NCBI GenBank assembly: GCA_041879425.1
Contig: CP090854.1
Span: 1-64,000, forward strand
DNA length: 64,000 nt
Reading direction: 5' to 3'
Origin: Vibrio pomeroyi
GTDB lineage: Bacteria; Pseudomonadota; Gammaproteobacteria; Enterobacterales; Vibrionaceae
Position numbers and translations under genes: made by a program. The stretch's first letter is position 1. Each line of letters starts with the position of its first letter. This document shows positions 27,550 to 39,184 of the stretch, piece by piece. Under the pieces are notes generated by a model. It searched no databases, was not told the DNA's origin, and saw only the letters and a program-made list of their open reading frames with translations.

Positions 27550-30441
<2,892 letters not shown>

Positions 30442-30567
30442 ACAACACCCAAGGGGTTTTGTGGACTCAAAGACAGACCTTGAATGAGTTTGAAGAGACA
30501 CTTTTAAATACAGTTTTCCAGATTATTTTGCCTTCAGTTTTAAAAAACTGAAAGTAAAAGCAAAATT

Positions 30568-30686
30568 TGCTTGGCGACCATAGCATTGTGGACCCACCTG
30601 ATTCCATGCCGAACTCAGAAGTGAAACACAATAGCGCCGATGGTAGTGTGGGGCTTCCCCATGTGAGAGTAGGACATCGCCAGGCT
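30568..30686 (+). rRNA. rrf: 5S ribosomal RNA
   Basis: A 119-nt 5S gene begins TGCTTGGCGACCATAGC and contains the conserved CCGAACTCAGAAGTGAAAC segment. It closes with GCCAGGC pairing with the 5-prime end. Confidence 0.95.
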
Positions 30687-30754
30687 TTAATTTCGTTATT
30701 TGCATTGCAAGTAACAACCTCAACAGTGTACTAATCTGTTGATGACAATTTGTT

Positions 30755-30845
30755 GGAGGGATGGCTGAGTGGTCGAAAGCACCGGTCTTGAAAACCGGCA
30801 ACCGTTAATAGCGGTTCTAGGGTTCAAATCCCTATCCCTCCACCA
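30755..30845 (+). tRNA. tRNA-Ser (UGA)
   Basis: A 91-nt class II tRNA with a long variable arm, anticodon TGA in CTTGAAA and encoded CCA. The acceptor GGAGGGA pairs with TCCCTCC. It sits 68 bases after 5S, before the terminator, so it is probably cotranscribed with the rRNA operon. Confidence 0.95.
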
Positions 30846-30852
30846 CCATTAG

Positions 30853-30884
30853 AAAGCTCGCTGAGAAATCAGCGGGCTTTTTTC
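30853..30884 (+). terminator. Terminator of the rRNA operon
   Basis: The stem AAAGCTCGCTGA/TCAGCGGGCTTT with a GAAA loop is followed by a T-run. It ends the transcript after tRNA-Ser. Confidence 0.85.
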
Positions 30885-30906
30885 TTATCTGCGATATACA
30901 TAAATG

Positions 30907-30943
30907 AAAAAGGGAAGAACACTGACGTGTTCTTCCCTTTTTT
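30907..30943. terminator. Terminator at the ilvY 3-prime end
   Basis: The inverted repeat AAAAAGGGAAGAACAC/GTGTTCTTCCCTTTTTT with a TGAC loop has T-rich tracts on both strands. It ends ilvY on the minus strand and backs up the rRNA terminator on the plus strand. Confidence 0.9.
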
Positions 30944-30963
30944 CGTATTGAAACCAACGACTA

Positions 30964-31854
30964 TTAGTCAGTTAAATACTTCCCTTCTGCAACTTGCCAG
31001 AACGCTCGAATTAGAGGGTTATCTAACTGTGCTCGCTTGCAGCAAACACCCAATTCAAACGGTTTGATGGGTTCTATCTTTAAACGGTCGACCTTATCTC
31101 TTACAGGGCTGTTGTTAATCACAACATCTGGCGCAATACCCACCCCACAACCTAGCGCTACCATACTTACAATCGCCTCGTGGCCAGAAACTTGCGCATA
31201 TATGTTGGGCTTTATCTTCATTTTTTTGAACCATGCATTGGCACGTTCACGCGCTGTACCAGCTTCAGGGATGATAAAGGGCACTTCATTCCAGTTTGGC
31301 TTGTCGGACTGAATTTGCTGACTAAAGCTACTGACGCCTGATGGAATGATGACGGATAGTGGTATATCGCTAATTGTTTCGAATTCTAATCTTGAAGGTA
31401 GGATGTCCGGCTTCGCTGAGATCGCGATGTCCGCTTCATCGTTTAAGATCTTGTCGATAGATTGAGCCGGATCGCCCGTAGAAAGCTTGAATTCGATGTA
31501 AGGATGAATGGCCCTGAATTCAGTAATCAGTTCTGGTAAGTGGCTGTAGCTAGCGGTCACGGAGCAAAATATACGGATTTCACCTTTCAACTCCTGTTCT
31601 CCACCTTTCAAGTGAAGGTTATATTGCTGCCACTCTCCAACAATGCTTAATGCCACAGGCAATAGGTGCTTCCCCGCTGGTGTAAGGTCAACACTCCGGT
31701 TGTCCCTGATAAGCAGTTCTTGCCCTGTCTCCTCTTCAAGCTTTTGTACCTGACGGCTAAGCGCTGAAGGGCTGACGTGCATAGCAGCAGCGGTTTTGCT
31801 GAAACTCTTGCTATCACATAAATGTATAAATAGTTGTAGAGATTTTATGTTCAT
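30964..31854 (-). CDS. ilvY: HTH-type transcriptional activator IlvY
   Basis: IlvY is a LysR-type regulator that activates the divergent ilvC when acetolactate or acetohydroxybutyrate accumulates. From ATG 31854 it has 296 residues (E. coli 297) and begins MNIKSLQLFIHLCDSKSFSKT. The winged helix (KTAAAMHVSPSALSRQVQKLE) covers about residues 17-40, and the inducer-binding domain follows from about residue 90. The longer reading from 31920 would add 22 residues with no homology. The divergent arrangement with ilvC strongly supports the identity. Confidence 0.95.
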   Translation of the reverse strand: MNIKSLQLFIHLCDSKSFSKTAAAMHVSPSALSRQVQKLEEETGQELLIRDNRSVDLTPAGKHLLPVALSIVGEWQQYNLHLKGGEQELKGEIRIFCSVTASYSHLPELITEFRAIHPYIEFKLSTGDPAQSIDKILNDEADIAISAKPDILPSRLEFETISDIPLSVIIPSGVSSFSQQIQSDKPNWNEVPFIIPEAGTARERANAWFKKMKIKPNIYAQVSGHEAIVSMVALGCGVGIAPDVVINNSPVRDKVDRLKIEPIKPFELGVCCKRAQLDNPLIRAFWQVAEGKYLTD

Positions 31855-32000
31855 GTTCTGCGATCGTTTCCATGTTGCATTTATTGCAATAACTAATTGT
31901 GAATATATCACTTTCAGCAACGGAGTGTCTGTTTTAGTATGAAGTCATTCGATAGAGAGATATCGACCTTACGGACTTATTTTTAAAGGAGTGCCCTAGA
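31855..32000. promoter_or_regulatory. ilvY-ilvC divergent control region with palindromic operator candidate
   Basis: The perfect palindrome TTATTGCAATAA at 31881-31892 lies 26 bases before ilvY and 108 bases before ilvC. In E. coli, IlvY binds tandem operators between the two genes. I treat this as a candidate IlvY site; no second copy of equal quality was found. Promoter elements were not assigned. Confidence 0.5.
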
Positions 32001-33485
32001 ATGGCTAACTATTTCAATACATTAAACCTTCGTGAACAACTAGACCAACTAGGTCGTTGCCGCTTCATGGATCGTGAAGAATTTGCGACAGAAGCTGAAT
32101 ATCTTGAAGGTAAGAAAATCGTAATTGTTGGTTGTGGTGCTCAAGGCCTAAACCAAGGTCTAAACATGCGTGATTCTGGTCTAGACGTATCTTACGCTCT
32201 ACGCCAAGCAGCAATTGACGAGAAGCGTCAATCATTCAAAAACGCTGACGAGAACGGCTTTGTTGTTGGTAGCTACGAAACGCTAATCCCACAAGCAGAC
32301 CTAGTAATCAACCTGACTCCAGACAAGCAACACACAAACGTTGTTGAAACTGTAATGCCTCTAATGAAAGAAGGCGCTGCTCTTGGTTACTCTCACGGCT
32401 TTAACGTTGTTGAAGAAGGCATGCAGTTACGTTCTGACCTTACGGTTGTAATGGTTGCTCCTAAGTGTCCTGGTTCTGAAGTACGCGAAGAGTACAAGCG
32501 TGGCTTCGGTGTACCAACACTGATCGCTGTTCACCCAGAAAATGACCCTAAAGGTGAAGGTTGGGATATCGCTAAAGCTTGGGCTGCTGGTACCGGTGGT
32601 CACCGCGCAGGTTGCCTAGAGTCTTCTTTCGTAGCAGAAGTTAAATCTGACCTTATGGGTGAGCAAACTATCCTTTGTGGCATGCTACAAGCTGGTTCTA
32701 TCGTATCTTACGAGAAGATGATTGCTGACGGCATTGAACCAGGTTATGCAGGCAAGCTTCTACAATACGGTTGGGAAACGATCACTGAAGCACTTAAGTT
32801 CGGTGGCGTAACTCACATGATGGACCGTCTATCTAATCCAGCTAAAGTTAAAGCGTTTGAGCTTTCTGAAGAGCTTAAAGACCTAATGCGTCCGCTTTAC
32901 AACAAGCACATGGATGACATCATCTCTGGTCACTTCTCTAGCACTATGATGGCTGACTGGGCGAACGATGATGTGAACCTACTAGGCTGGCGTGAAGAGA
33001 CTGGCGAAACTGCATTCGAAAACTACCCAGCTTCTGACGTAGAAATCTCAGAGCAGGAGTACTTCGATAACGGTATTCTTATGGTTGCTATGGTTCGTGC
33101 CGGTGTTGAGCTAGCATTCGAAGCAATGACTGCATCAGGTATCATCGATGAGTCTGCTTACTACGAATCTCTACATGAGCTTCCACTAATCGCAAACACA
33201 GTTGCTCGTAAGCGTCTTTACGAAATGAACGTAGTAATCTCTGATACAGCGGAGTACGGTAACTACTTATTCGCTAACGTAGCAACACCGCTACTACGTG
33301 AAAAGTTCATACCTTCAGTTGCAACAGACGTAATCGGTCGTGGTCTAGGTGAAACATCTAACCAAGTAGATAACGCTAAACTAATCGAAGTTAACGAAGC
33401 TATCCGTAACCACCCTGTAGAGTACATTGGTGAAGAGCTACGTAGCTACATGAGCGACATGAAACGTATCGCTGTAGGCGGTTAA
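32001..33485 (+). CDS. ilvC: Ketol-acid reductoisomerase (NADP+), class II
   Basis: IlvC isomerises and reduces acetolactate to dihydroxyisovalerate in valine, leucine and isoleucine synthesis. The 494-residue length identifies the long class II enzyme with a duplicated C-terminal domain, as in E. coli (491). The Rossmann motif is [18 protein letters not shown] near residue 40, and the Mg-binding acidic residues are in [13 protein letters not shown]. An AAAGGAG ribosome-binding site precedes the ATG. It is monocistronic with a terminator. Confidence 0.97.
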   Translation: MANYFNTLNLREQLDQLGRCRFMDREEFATEAEYLEGKKIVIVGCGAQGLNQGLNMRDSGLDVSYALRQAAIDEKRQSFKNADENGFVVGSYETLIPQADLVINLTPDKQHTNVVETVMPLMKEGAALGYSHGFNVVEEGMQLRSDLTVVMVAPKCPGSEVREEYKRGFGVPTLIAVHPENDPKGEGWDIAKAWAAGTGGHRAGCLESSFVAEVKSDLMGEQTILCGMLQAGSIVSYEKMIADGIEPGYAGKLLQYGWETITEALKFGGVTHMMDRLSNPAKVKAFELSEELKDLMRPLYNKHMDDIISGHFSSTMMADWANDDVNLLGWREETGETAFENYPASDVEISEQEYFDNGILMVAMVRAGVELAFEAMTASGIIDESAYYESLHELPLIANTVARKRLYEMNVVISDTAEYGNYLFANVATPLLREKFIPSVATDVIGRGLGETSNQVDNAKLIEVNEAIRNHPVEYIGEELRSYMSDMKRIAVGG

Positions 33486-33582
33486 TTCGTCGCTTAGATA
33501 TTGCGAATTTGTAGAAAAAGCAAAGCAGTATCAATAACTCCTAACAGGTTGGAGTTATGAATAAGCAACACAACATCTAATG

Positions 33583-33616
33583 AAAAGGCTTGGTCGCCGT
33601 TGACCAAGCCTTTTTT
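33583..33616 (+). terminator. Terminator after ilvC
   Basis: The stem AAAAGGCTTGGTC/GACCAAGCCTTTTTT is followed by a T-run, 100 bases after the stop. Confidence 0.9.
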
Positions 33617-33706
33617 GTTTTTCATAGGTGGGAAGCGAGCATGCCTCGCGTACCTGAGGATGATGGCTTTAAAGCTAAGTCATTCTTTTAAAAATGCGAA
33701 GGAGCG

Positions 33707-33739
33707 TGCTCGGGAATATCTCCTTGTTATTCCCGAGCA
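33707..33739. repeat. Perfect inverted repeat between ilvC and ubiK
   Basis: TGCTCGGGAATA is repeated in inverted orientation nine bases later as TATTCCCGAGCA. The plus strand continues with TAAAAAA and no T-run, so it is not a clear plus-strand terminator. It could be a protein-binding site, a structured 3-prime end or a remnant. Function unknown. Confidence 0.6.
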
Positions 33740-33740
33740 T

Positions 33741-33772
33741 AAAAAAGGGCTAACGTTTTCACGTCAACCCTT
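33741..33772 (-). terminator. Terminator after ubiK
   Basis: On the minus strand AAGGGTTGACGT and ACGTTAGCCCTT form a stem with a GAAA loop and run into TTTTTTA. It lies 20 bases after the ubiK stop. Confidence 0.8.
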
Positions 33773-33792
33773 CTATGTTTTTCGCTGATAGC

Positions 33793-34044
33793 TTACTTGT
33801 CAGCAAGCTTAGCTTCTAGATCTGCTAGCTTCTGTTCCATTTCAGTTAGCTTTTGGCGTGTACGTAGCAGTACTTGAGTTTGAACATCAAACTCTTCACG
33901 GCTTACAACGTCTAGCTTATTCAGTTGGCCTTGGATAACTTGGCGAACCTTTTGGTCTACGTCTGAACCCAGTTCTTTCACTGGCTGAGGCATAGAGTCG
34001 TGGATCTGCTTAGCAATTTGCTCTAGTTTTTTTGGATCAAACAT
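33793..34044 (-). CDS. ubiK: Ubiquinone biosynthesis accessory factor UbiK (YqiC)
   Basis: UbiK is an accessory protein of the soluble ubiquinone-synthesis complex and binds UbiJ and lipid. The protein has 83 residues, an N-terminal amphipathic start [19 protein letters not shown] and a long C-terminal coiled coil (about residues 48-80), both typical of the BMFP family. It lies between ilvC and the RND efflux operon, without an obvious operon partner. Confidence 0.9.
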   Translation of the reverse strand: MFDPKKLEQIAKQIHDSMPQPVKELGSDVDQKVRQVIQGQLNKLDVVSREEFDVQTQVLLRTRQKLTEMEQKLADLEAKLADK

Positions 34045-34113
34045 ATCGATTAAAACTCCTGACTATTTATCACTATTCTATTTAATCACACCTGAGATGT
34101 CGCCTATCGCGTA

Positions 34114-34140
34114 TAAAAAAAGGCCACCGAAGTAGCCTTT
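34114..34140 (-). terminator. Terminator after the RND permease gene
   Basis: On the minus strand an AAAGGCTACTTCGGTGGCCTTTTTTT hairpin (split: AAAGGCTA, CTTCG, GTGGCCTTTTTTT) ends the vexAB transcript. Confidence 0.75.
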
Positions 34141-34163
34141 TTAATTGTTTTACGACTTAGCGA

Positions 34164-37100
34164 TTACTTGTTGTCTGCTAATTCTCTGTGCGCTGCTTTT
34201 GCTTCATCGACGCGAGCTAGTTTTTCTAGGTCTTTGTCTTCAACAAATACAGGAAGAGGTTTGTGTTTTTCAGCCAGGTAGCTGTAAATCACAGGCAGTA
34301 CGAACAGCGTAAAGATAGTACCAATCGCAAGACCAGCAACAATAACAATACCGATACTGAAACGCTGAGCAGCCCCCGCGCCTGTTGCGTACATTAGCGG
34401 GATTAGACCTGCAATCATCGCCGCAGTTGTCATTAGGATTGGACGAAGACGAACCTTCGCTGCTTCCATTACTGCCTCAATACGTGTCTTGTGGTGATGT
34501 AGCTGTTCTTCTTTTGCTACCTCACAGATCAAGATACCGTGCTTGGTAATCAGACCGACCAGCGTGATCAAACCTACTTGCGAGTAGATGTTCATCGTTG
34601 CCGCACCCCAGGCTAGAGCGATTAGGGCACCACAGATCGCCAGTGGTACAGATACCATGATAACTAATGGATCTTTCAGAGATTCGAATTGAATCGCCAG
34701 TACCAAGAAGATGATTGCCAGTGCTAGACCAAAGGTCGCGTAAAGTGCGCTACCTTCCGTTACGTATTGGCGAGCTTCACCCATGTAATCGTGGTTGTAG
34801 CCACTTGGTAGTTTGTTTGCTGCTGTCTCTTCAAACCATGCAATTGCATCACCCATTGCCGCACCTGGAGCTGGTACTGCACCGATTGTTGCTGAGTTCA
34901 ATTGGTTGAAGTGAGGAAGAGAGCGAGGCTCTGCCACAACATCAATCGTAATCAAACTGCCTAGTGGTACAGCTTTACCATCCGCAGCACGTACGTAGTA
35001 GTTATTCATCGACTCTGGGTTTAAACGGAACTTACGTTCGACCTGAGGGATAACCTCGTAAGAACGACCATTTAAGTCGATACGGTTTACGTAGCCATCA
35101 GACATCATAGTACCTAGCGTGATACCGATATCTTGCATGGTCACACCGTATGCGCCTGCTTTATCTTTTTCGATGTGTACTTTCATCGTTGCTGAGTCGT
35201 AGTTCAGATCGAGATCCGAATAGACGAACAGTGGGTTGGTTGCTACATCAGTTAAGATGTCAGTCGTGATCTGGAACAAGCTCTCAAAACTGTTTGGCGT
35301 TGTAATAACAAACTGAATTGGAAGACCTGAACCGGCACCTGGTAGTTCTGGCATTTGGAACGCCGTTACCGCCATGCCTGGTACGTCTTTCACTAGCTCA
35401 CCTACGCGGTTTGCTACTTCTGACTGGCTTGTTTCACGTTCGCTCCAAGGAACCATCGATGCAATACCAAACGCTTGGTTTGCGTTAGGCACACCAGTAA
35501 ATACCTGTGCGTAAGCAACTTCTGGCTGATCAGACAGAATTGCGTTTACGTCGTTCATGGTATTTTGCATGTAGTCTAAGTTCGCGTTTGATGGCGCTGT
35601 ACCCATAAGCATGATTACACCTTTATCTTCTGAAGGTGCTAACTCACTCGGGATGAACTTAAACAGCATTGGTAGACTTGCAAATACGATAACCGCAAAG
35701 CCAATGAATACTGGGCGATGATTCATTACCGCACCAAGCATACGCTCGTATCGGTTCGTCATGCCATCCAGTACGCTATGTACTTTTTGCTCAAATTTGC
35801 TTGGCTCAGCGTGAGCTTTCAGCATTTTTGAACACATCATTGGCGACAAGGTTAATGCCACGATACCTGATACAAATACTGAACCTGCTAGGGTTAACGC
35901 AAACTCTTTAAATAGTGAGCCTGTGATACCACCCATCATTGCGATCGGAGCGTATACCGCACCTAGCGTTAATGTCATTGCGATAACTGGAACTGCGATT
36001 TCACGAGTACCGATGATCGCTGCTCGGAAAGGGGATTCCCCGAGCTTGATATGTCGGTCGACGTTTTCGAGTACAACGATCGCATCATCTACCACCAGAC
36101 CGATGGCGAGTACCATTGCTAGTAGCGTCATCAGGTTCCACGAGAAGCCCATCGCCTGCATTACCATTGCTACACCAATTAGTGATAGCGGGATAGTAAC
36201 GATAGGGATAAGAACCGCACGGAACGAACCAAGGAACAAGGTAATAACGATCAGTACGATTAATGCCGCCTCAAGGATAGTCTTGATAACCTCTTGAATT
36301 GATTCGTTAATCGCAATGGTCGAGTCATACATCACGTTCATTGAGATGTTGCTTGGAAGGTTCTTCTCTAGCTGAGGAAGAAGCTCAAGAACATCAGCAG
36401 CAATGTTGATTGGGTTTGCACTTGGTGCCGCGTTAATCGCAGCAACAACTGCCTCCTGGCCGTTTGCACTTGCTCGGTAAACATCGTGGCTCTTCTCTAG
36501 AGAAACCTTAGCAATGTCAGATAGACGAATGATTTCGCCTTCGCCGCTTCGTACAACAAGATTCTCTAGTTCTTCAGTGTTCGATACTTGCGTATCAGCA
36601 CTGCCGTTATAAAGAACGAATTCACCGGTAGCTTGACCTGTCGCAGATTGGTAGTTGTTGGCATCCAATACCGCCATCACGTCAGTTGCCGTTAGGTTTA
36701 CTGCCGCCATTTTTGATGGATCTAGCCATACGCGTAGTGCGTATTTCATACCACCGTATAGGTCAACTTTTGATACACCGTTTACCGTAAATAGCTGCGG
36801 GTTGATTACACGCTCTAGATAGTCGGTAATTTGGCTCGACACCAACTCATCACTGGTAAAGCCAATGTAGAGTACCGCCGTCGTTGAACCAGTAGACATA
36901 GTTACGGTCGGATCTTCTGCTTCTTTTGGAAGCTGAGAGCGAACCGAGTTTGTCTTAGCTAGTATGTCGGACAGTGCGGCATTCGGGTCGGTGTTCAACT
37001 TCATGTTCACGGTAATCGTAGAACTACCAAGTACAGAAGAAGAAGTCATATAGTCGATGTTATCCGCTTGGGCCACTGCCTGTTCGAGGGGCTGGGTGAT

Positions 37101-37286
37101 AAAGCCTTGGATAAGATCGGCACTTGCACCGTAGTAACTCGTTGTTACGGTTACTACGGTATTCGTCATTTCAGGGTATTCACGCACCTGCATTTTGAAG
37201 ATTGCTTGTAAGCCAAGCAGTGCAATCAAAAAGCTGATGGATACCGCTAGAACTGGACGTTTAATAAAAACATCAGTAAAGCGCAT
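34164..37286 (-). CDS. vexB: RND multidrug efflux permease, VexB/AcrB-type
   Basis: This inner-membrane proton/drug antiporter of the HAE1 family has 1040 residues, the typical 12 membrane helices and two large periplasmic loops. Paired aspartates in TM4 (GLVVDDAIVVLEN), needed for proton transfer, are present near residues 400-410. It is the last gene of a TetR-adaptor-permease set. The order ilvC-ubiK-permease-adaptor-TetR resembles the V. cholerae vexRAB region, which exports bile, detergents and antimicrobials. The symbol is inferred from that layout. No outer-membrane TolC gene is in the window. Confidence 0.88.
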   Translation of the reverse strand: MRFTDVFIKRPVLAVSISFLIALLGLQAIFKMQVREYPEMTNTVVTVTTSYYGASADLIQGFITQPLEQAVAQADNIDYMTSSSVLGSSTITVNMKLNTDPNAALSDILAKTNSVRSQLPKEAEDPTVTMSTGSTTAVLYIGFTSDELVSSQITDYLERVINPQLFTVNGVSKVDLYGGMKYALRVWLDPSKMAAVNLTATDVMAVLDANNYQSATGQATGEFVLYNGSADTQVSNTEELENLVVRSGEGEIIRLSDIAKVSLEKSHDVYRASANGQEAVVAAINAAPSANPINIAADVLELLPQLEKNLPSNISMNVMYDSTIAINESIQEVIKTILEAALIVLIVITLFLGSFRAVLIPIVTIPLSLIGVAMVMQAMGFSWNLMTLLAMVLAIGLVVDDAIVVLENVDRHIKLGESPFRAAIIGTREIAVPVIAMTLTLGAVYAPIAMMGGITGSLFKEFALTLAGSVFVSGIVALTLSPMMCSKMLKAHAEPSKFEQKVHSVLDGMTNRYERMLGAVMNHRPVFIGFAVIVFASLPMLFKFIPSELAPSEDKGVIMLMGTAPSNANLDYMQNTMNDVNAILSDQPEVAYAQVFTGVPNANQAFGIASMVPWSERETSQSEVANRVGELVKDVPGMAVTAFQMPELPGAGSGLPIQFVITTPNSFESLFQITTDILTDVATNPLFVYSDLDLNYDSATMKVHIEKDKAGAYGVTMQDIGITLGTMMSDGYVNRIDLNGRSYEVIPQVERKFRLNPESMNNYYVRAADGKAVPLGSLITIDVVAEPRSLPHFNQLNSATIGAVPAPGAAMGDAIAWFEETAANKLPSGYNHDYMGEARQYVTEGSALYATFGLALAIIFLVLAIQFESLKDPLVIMVSVPLAICGALIALAWGAATMNIYSQVGLITLVGLITKHGILICEVAKEEQLHHHKTRIEAVMEAAKVRLRPILMTTAAMIAGLIPLMYATGAGAAQRFSIGIVIVAGLAIGTIFTLFVLPVIYSYLAEKHKPLPVFVEDKDLEKLARVDEAKAAHRELADNK

Positions 37287-37297
37287 TGTGCCTCCGG

Positions 37298-38404
37298 TTA
37301 CAGCTTAGGTGTTTCAGCAGGTGGAGTGATTGCATCACTTTCAACAACCTTAACTTTGGCACCGTTACTTAGACGTACTTGGCCAGAAGTTACAACCGTA
37401 TCGCCTGCTTTCACGCCTTCAAGGATGTGTGCAATATCAGCTGTACGCTCACCTACTTTTACAACATGTTGAGCAACACGTTGAACGCCGTCTTCTTCAG
37501 TTAGGATGTAAACATTGTCACCGTATAGAGTGAAAGTAATCGCTGTTTGAGGCAGAGTTACTTGGTTCTCTAGTTTAGGCAGAATGATGTTAGCGCGAGC
37601 GAACATACCGCTACGAAGCTTGCCATCATTGTTTGGAATGTCTGCTTGAACTTGGATAAGACCACTTTGGATGCTTACTGCTGGTTCAATTGCACTGATA
37701 GAGCCTTCAAACGGTTTTTCTGGGTAAGCATCAACAAAGATGTCGATCGCTTGGCCAACATTGATACGAGAGATATCAGTTTGAGAAACCGTGAAGCGCA
37801 GGCGCATAACACTTGTGTCTTCTAAACGAACTATATCAGTACCTGATTGCAGGTATTGACCTAGGTAAACGTTACGAATACCTACCGTGCCATCGAATGG
37901 TGCGCGAATTTCACGACGCTCGATAGAGGCTTTCAGGCTTTCAATATCAGCAGATAGAGAGAAGTAATTCGCTTCTGCTTCATCGTATGCTTCTTTAGAG
38001 ATAGAGCCTTTCTTGAATAGACCTTGGTAACGCTTGTACTTAGCTTTAGCTGCAGGCAAGCGAGCTTGAGAACTCTTAAGGTTCGCTTTTTCTACGTCAG
38101 AATCTAGGCGAACTAATTGTTGACCACTCTTAACGTCAGTACCTGACTCAAAAGAGATCTGGTCGATAACGCCACTCGTTTCATTCGCTAGAGTTACACC
38201 TTGGTTTGGTTCAATGAAGCCGATAGCTTCAATTACCGGAACCCAATCGATCGGCTGAACTTCAGTTACCGTTACTGGAAATTCTGGTTCAGGGCGGTTG
38301 GCCATATACTCAGCAATTTTTTGTTGTTTGAACATGTTGAACCCAATAACGCTGCCGAAAAGAATTACAGCGATGAGTAACATGAAGAAAGTCCACTTTT
38401 TCAT
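37298..38404 (-). CDS. vexA: RND efflux periplasmic adaptor, VexA-type
   Basis: This membrane fusion protein links the inner-membrane permease to TolC. From ATG 38404 it has 368 residues. An N-terminal hydrophobic anchor (about residues 5-20) is followed by a biotinyl-lipoyl-like half motif, a coiled-coil hairpin of about residues 95-165 and beta-barrel domains. A TTG start at 38413 is also possible but sits too close to the GGAG sequence. The gene ends 11 bases before vexB, so the two are cotranscribed. Confidence 0.88.
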   Translation of the reverse strand: MKKWTFFMLLIAVILFGSVIGFNMFKQQKIAEYMANRPEPEFPVTVTEVQPIDWVPVIEAIGFIEPNQGVTLANETSGVIDQISFESGTDVKSGQQLVRLDSDVEKANLKSSQARLPAAKAKYKRYQGLFKKGSISKEAYDEAEANYFSLSADIESLKASIERREIRAPFDGTVGIRNVYLGQYLQSGTDIVRLEDTSVMRLRFTVSQTDISRINVGQAIDIFVDAYPEKPFEGSISAIEPAVSIQSGLIQVQADIPNNDGKLRSGMFARANIILPKLENQVTLPQTAITFTLYGDNVYILTEEDGVQRVAQHVVKVGERTADIAHILEGVKAGDTVVTSGQVRLSNGAKVKVVESDAITPPAETPKL

Positions 38405-38422
38405 TATGGTCAAAACTCCGAT

Positions 38423-39004
38423 CTAGTGTTTAATTATTGCATCCCAACTGGCTTCAATGGCGGCTTCTAATGCTGCCTCGTCTAGTTGGTAAAATCCTAA
38501 AGAATGCTTTCGCGCTAGAGATACACTAGCCGCTAAGCTCAAGCCGCTTAATACTTCATTATGAAGCGGTTTAAACAGTCCTTGCTCTTTGCCCTCATTA
38601 AATAGCAGCTCAACTTGGGCAAACATTTCGCGTTCTAGTTCCCTGAAGTTTAGGCTATTTGTGATGGGTAAAGAGTCATACTGAACCCGATTTTTAATCG
38701 CAGCTAAATTCGTTCCCGCCAAGTCCCATATATTTAACCACATGGTTCTGTAGCGTTGCTTTATTGGGTCCGAATCATTAACTCCTTCTTGAACAGCATC
38801 TGCTACTCGTTGAGTTACGAGCACTCGAACGTCATCGATCAAGTGATCCTTATCTTCAAAGTAGCGATAGATAGTGCCTGCAGCCACTCCCGCCTCTTTT
38901 GCTAGTTTTTGCATTGAGAGGCCTTGAAAACCGACCTCTGAAATTAGCTTCTCTGCTGCAGAAAGTATTTGTTGGCGTTTATCCTGAGGTGCATGAGTTG
39001 TCAT
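38423..39004 (-). CDS. vexR: TetR-family repressor of the efflux operon, VexR-type
   Basis: This 193-residue TetR-family repressor has an N-terminal helix-turn-helix (KLAKEAGVAAGTIYRYFEDKDHL, here abbreviated AGVAAGTIYRYFEDKD) at about residues 30-55 and a ligand-binding C-terminal domain. The ATG at 39004 was chosen because a longer start at 39037 would place the 18-bp palindrome 39019-39036 inside the gene. It is the first gene of the efflux operon and ends 18 bases before vexA. Autorepression through that palindrome is likely. The inducer is not known. Confidence 0.85.
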   Translation of the reverse strand: MTTHAPQDKRQQILSAAEKLISEVGFQGLSMQKLAKEAGVAAGTIYRYFEDKDHLIDDVRVLVTQRVADAVQEGVNDSDPIKQRYRTMWLNIWDLAGTNLAAIKNRVQYDSLPITNSLNFRELEREMFAQVELLFNEGKEQGLFKPLHNEVLSGLSLAASVSLARKHSLGFYQLDEAALEAAIEASWDAIIKH

Positions 39005-39018
39005 ATTTACATCATCAG

Positions 39019-39036
39019 TGAATGAACGTTCATTCA
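39019..39036. promoter_or_regulatory. Palindromic operator for the TetR-type repressor
   Basis: TGAATGAACGTTCATTCA is a perfect 18-bp palindrome located 14 bases upstream of the vexR ATG. This architecture is typical of TetR-family operators that autorepress an efflux operon. Binding by this repressor is inferred from position. Confidence 0.7.
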
Positions 39037-39184
39037 TTATAGCCTAAGAACCATACACATGTGCAACAAAGTTTTACATAAATGACGTAAAATTCTTGTA
39101 GAAGAGAACATAGCTTTCGTGGAGTTGCAGCATTATTATAGGCGCGCAACCAATTCGACCTTGTAAGAACAAATAGAGAATCAA

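Noticed and set aside
33600..33788. A 62-residue reading frame after ilvC
   Set aside because: It overlaps the ilvC terminator, the inverted repeat and the ubiK terminator, so it is very unlikely to be translated.
35923..36297. A 124-residue plus-strand reading frame inside vexB
   Set aside because: It is antisense to a conserved permease gene, has no ribosome-binding site, and its composition reflects the opposite-strand codons.
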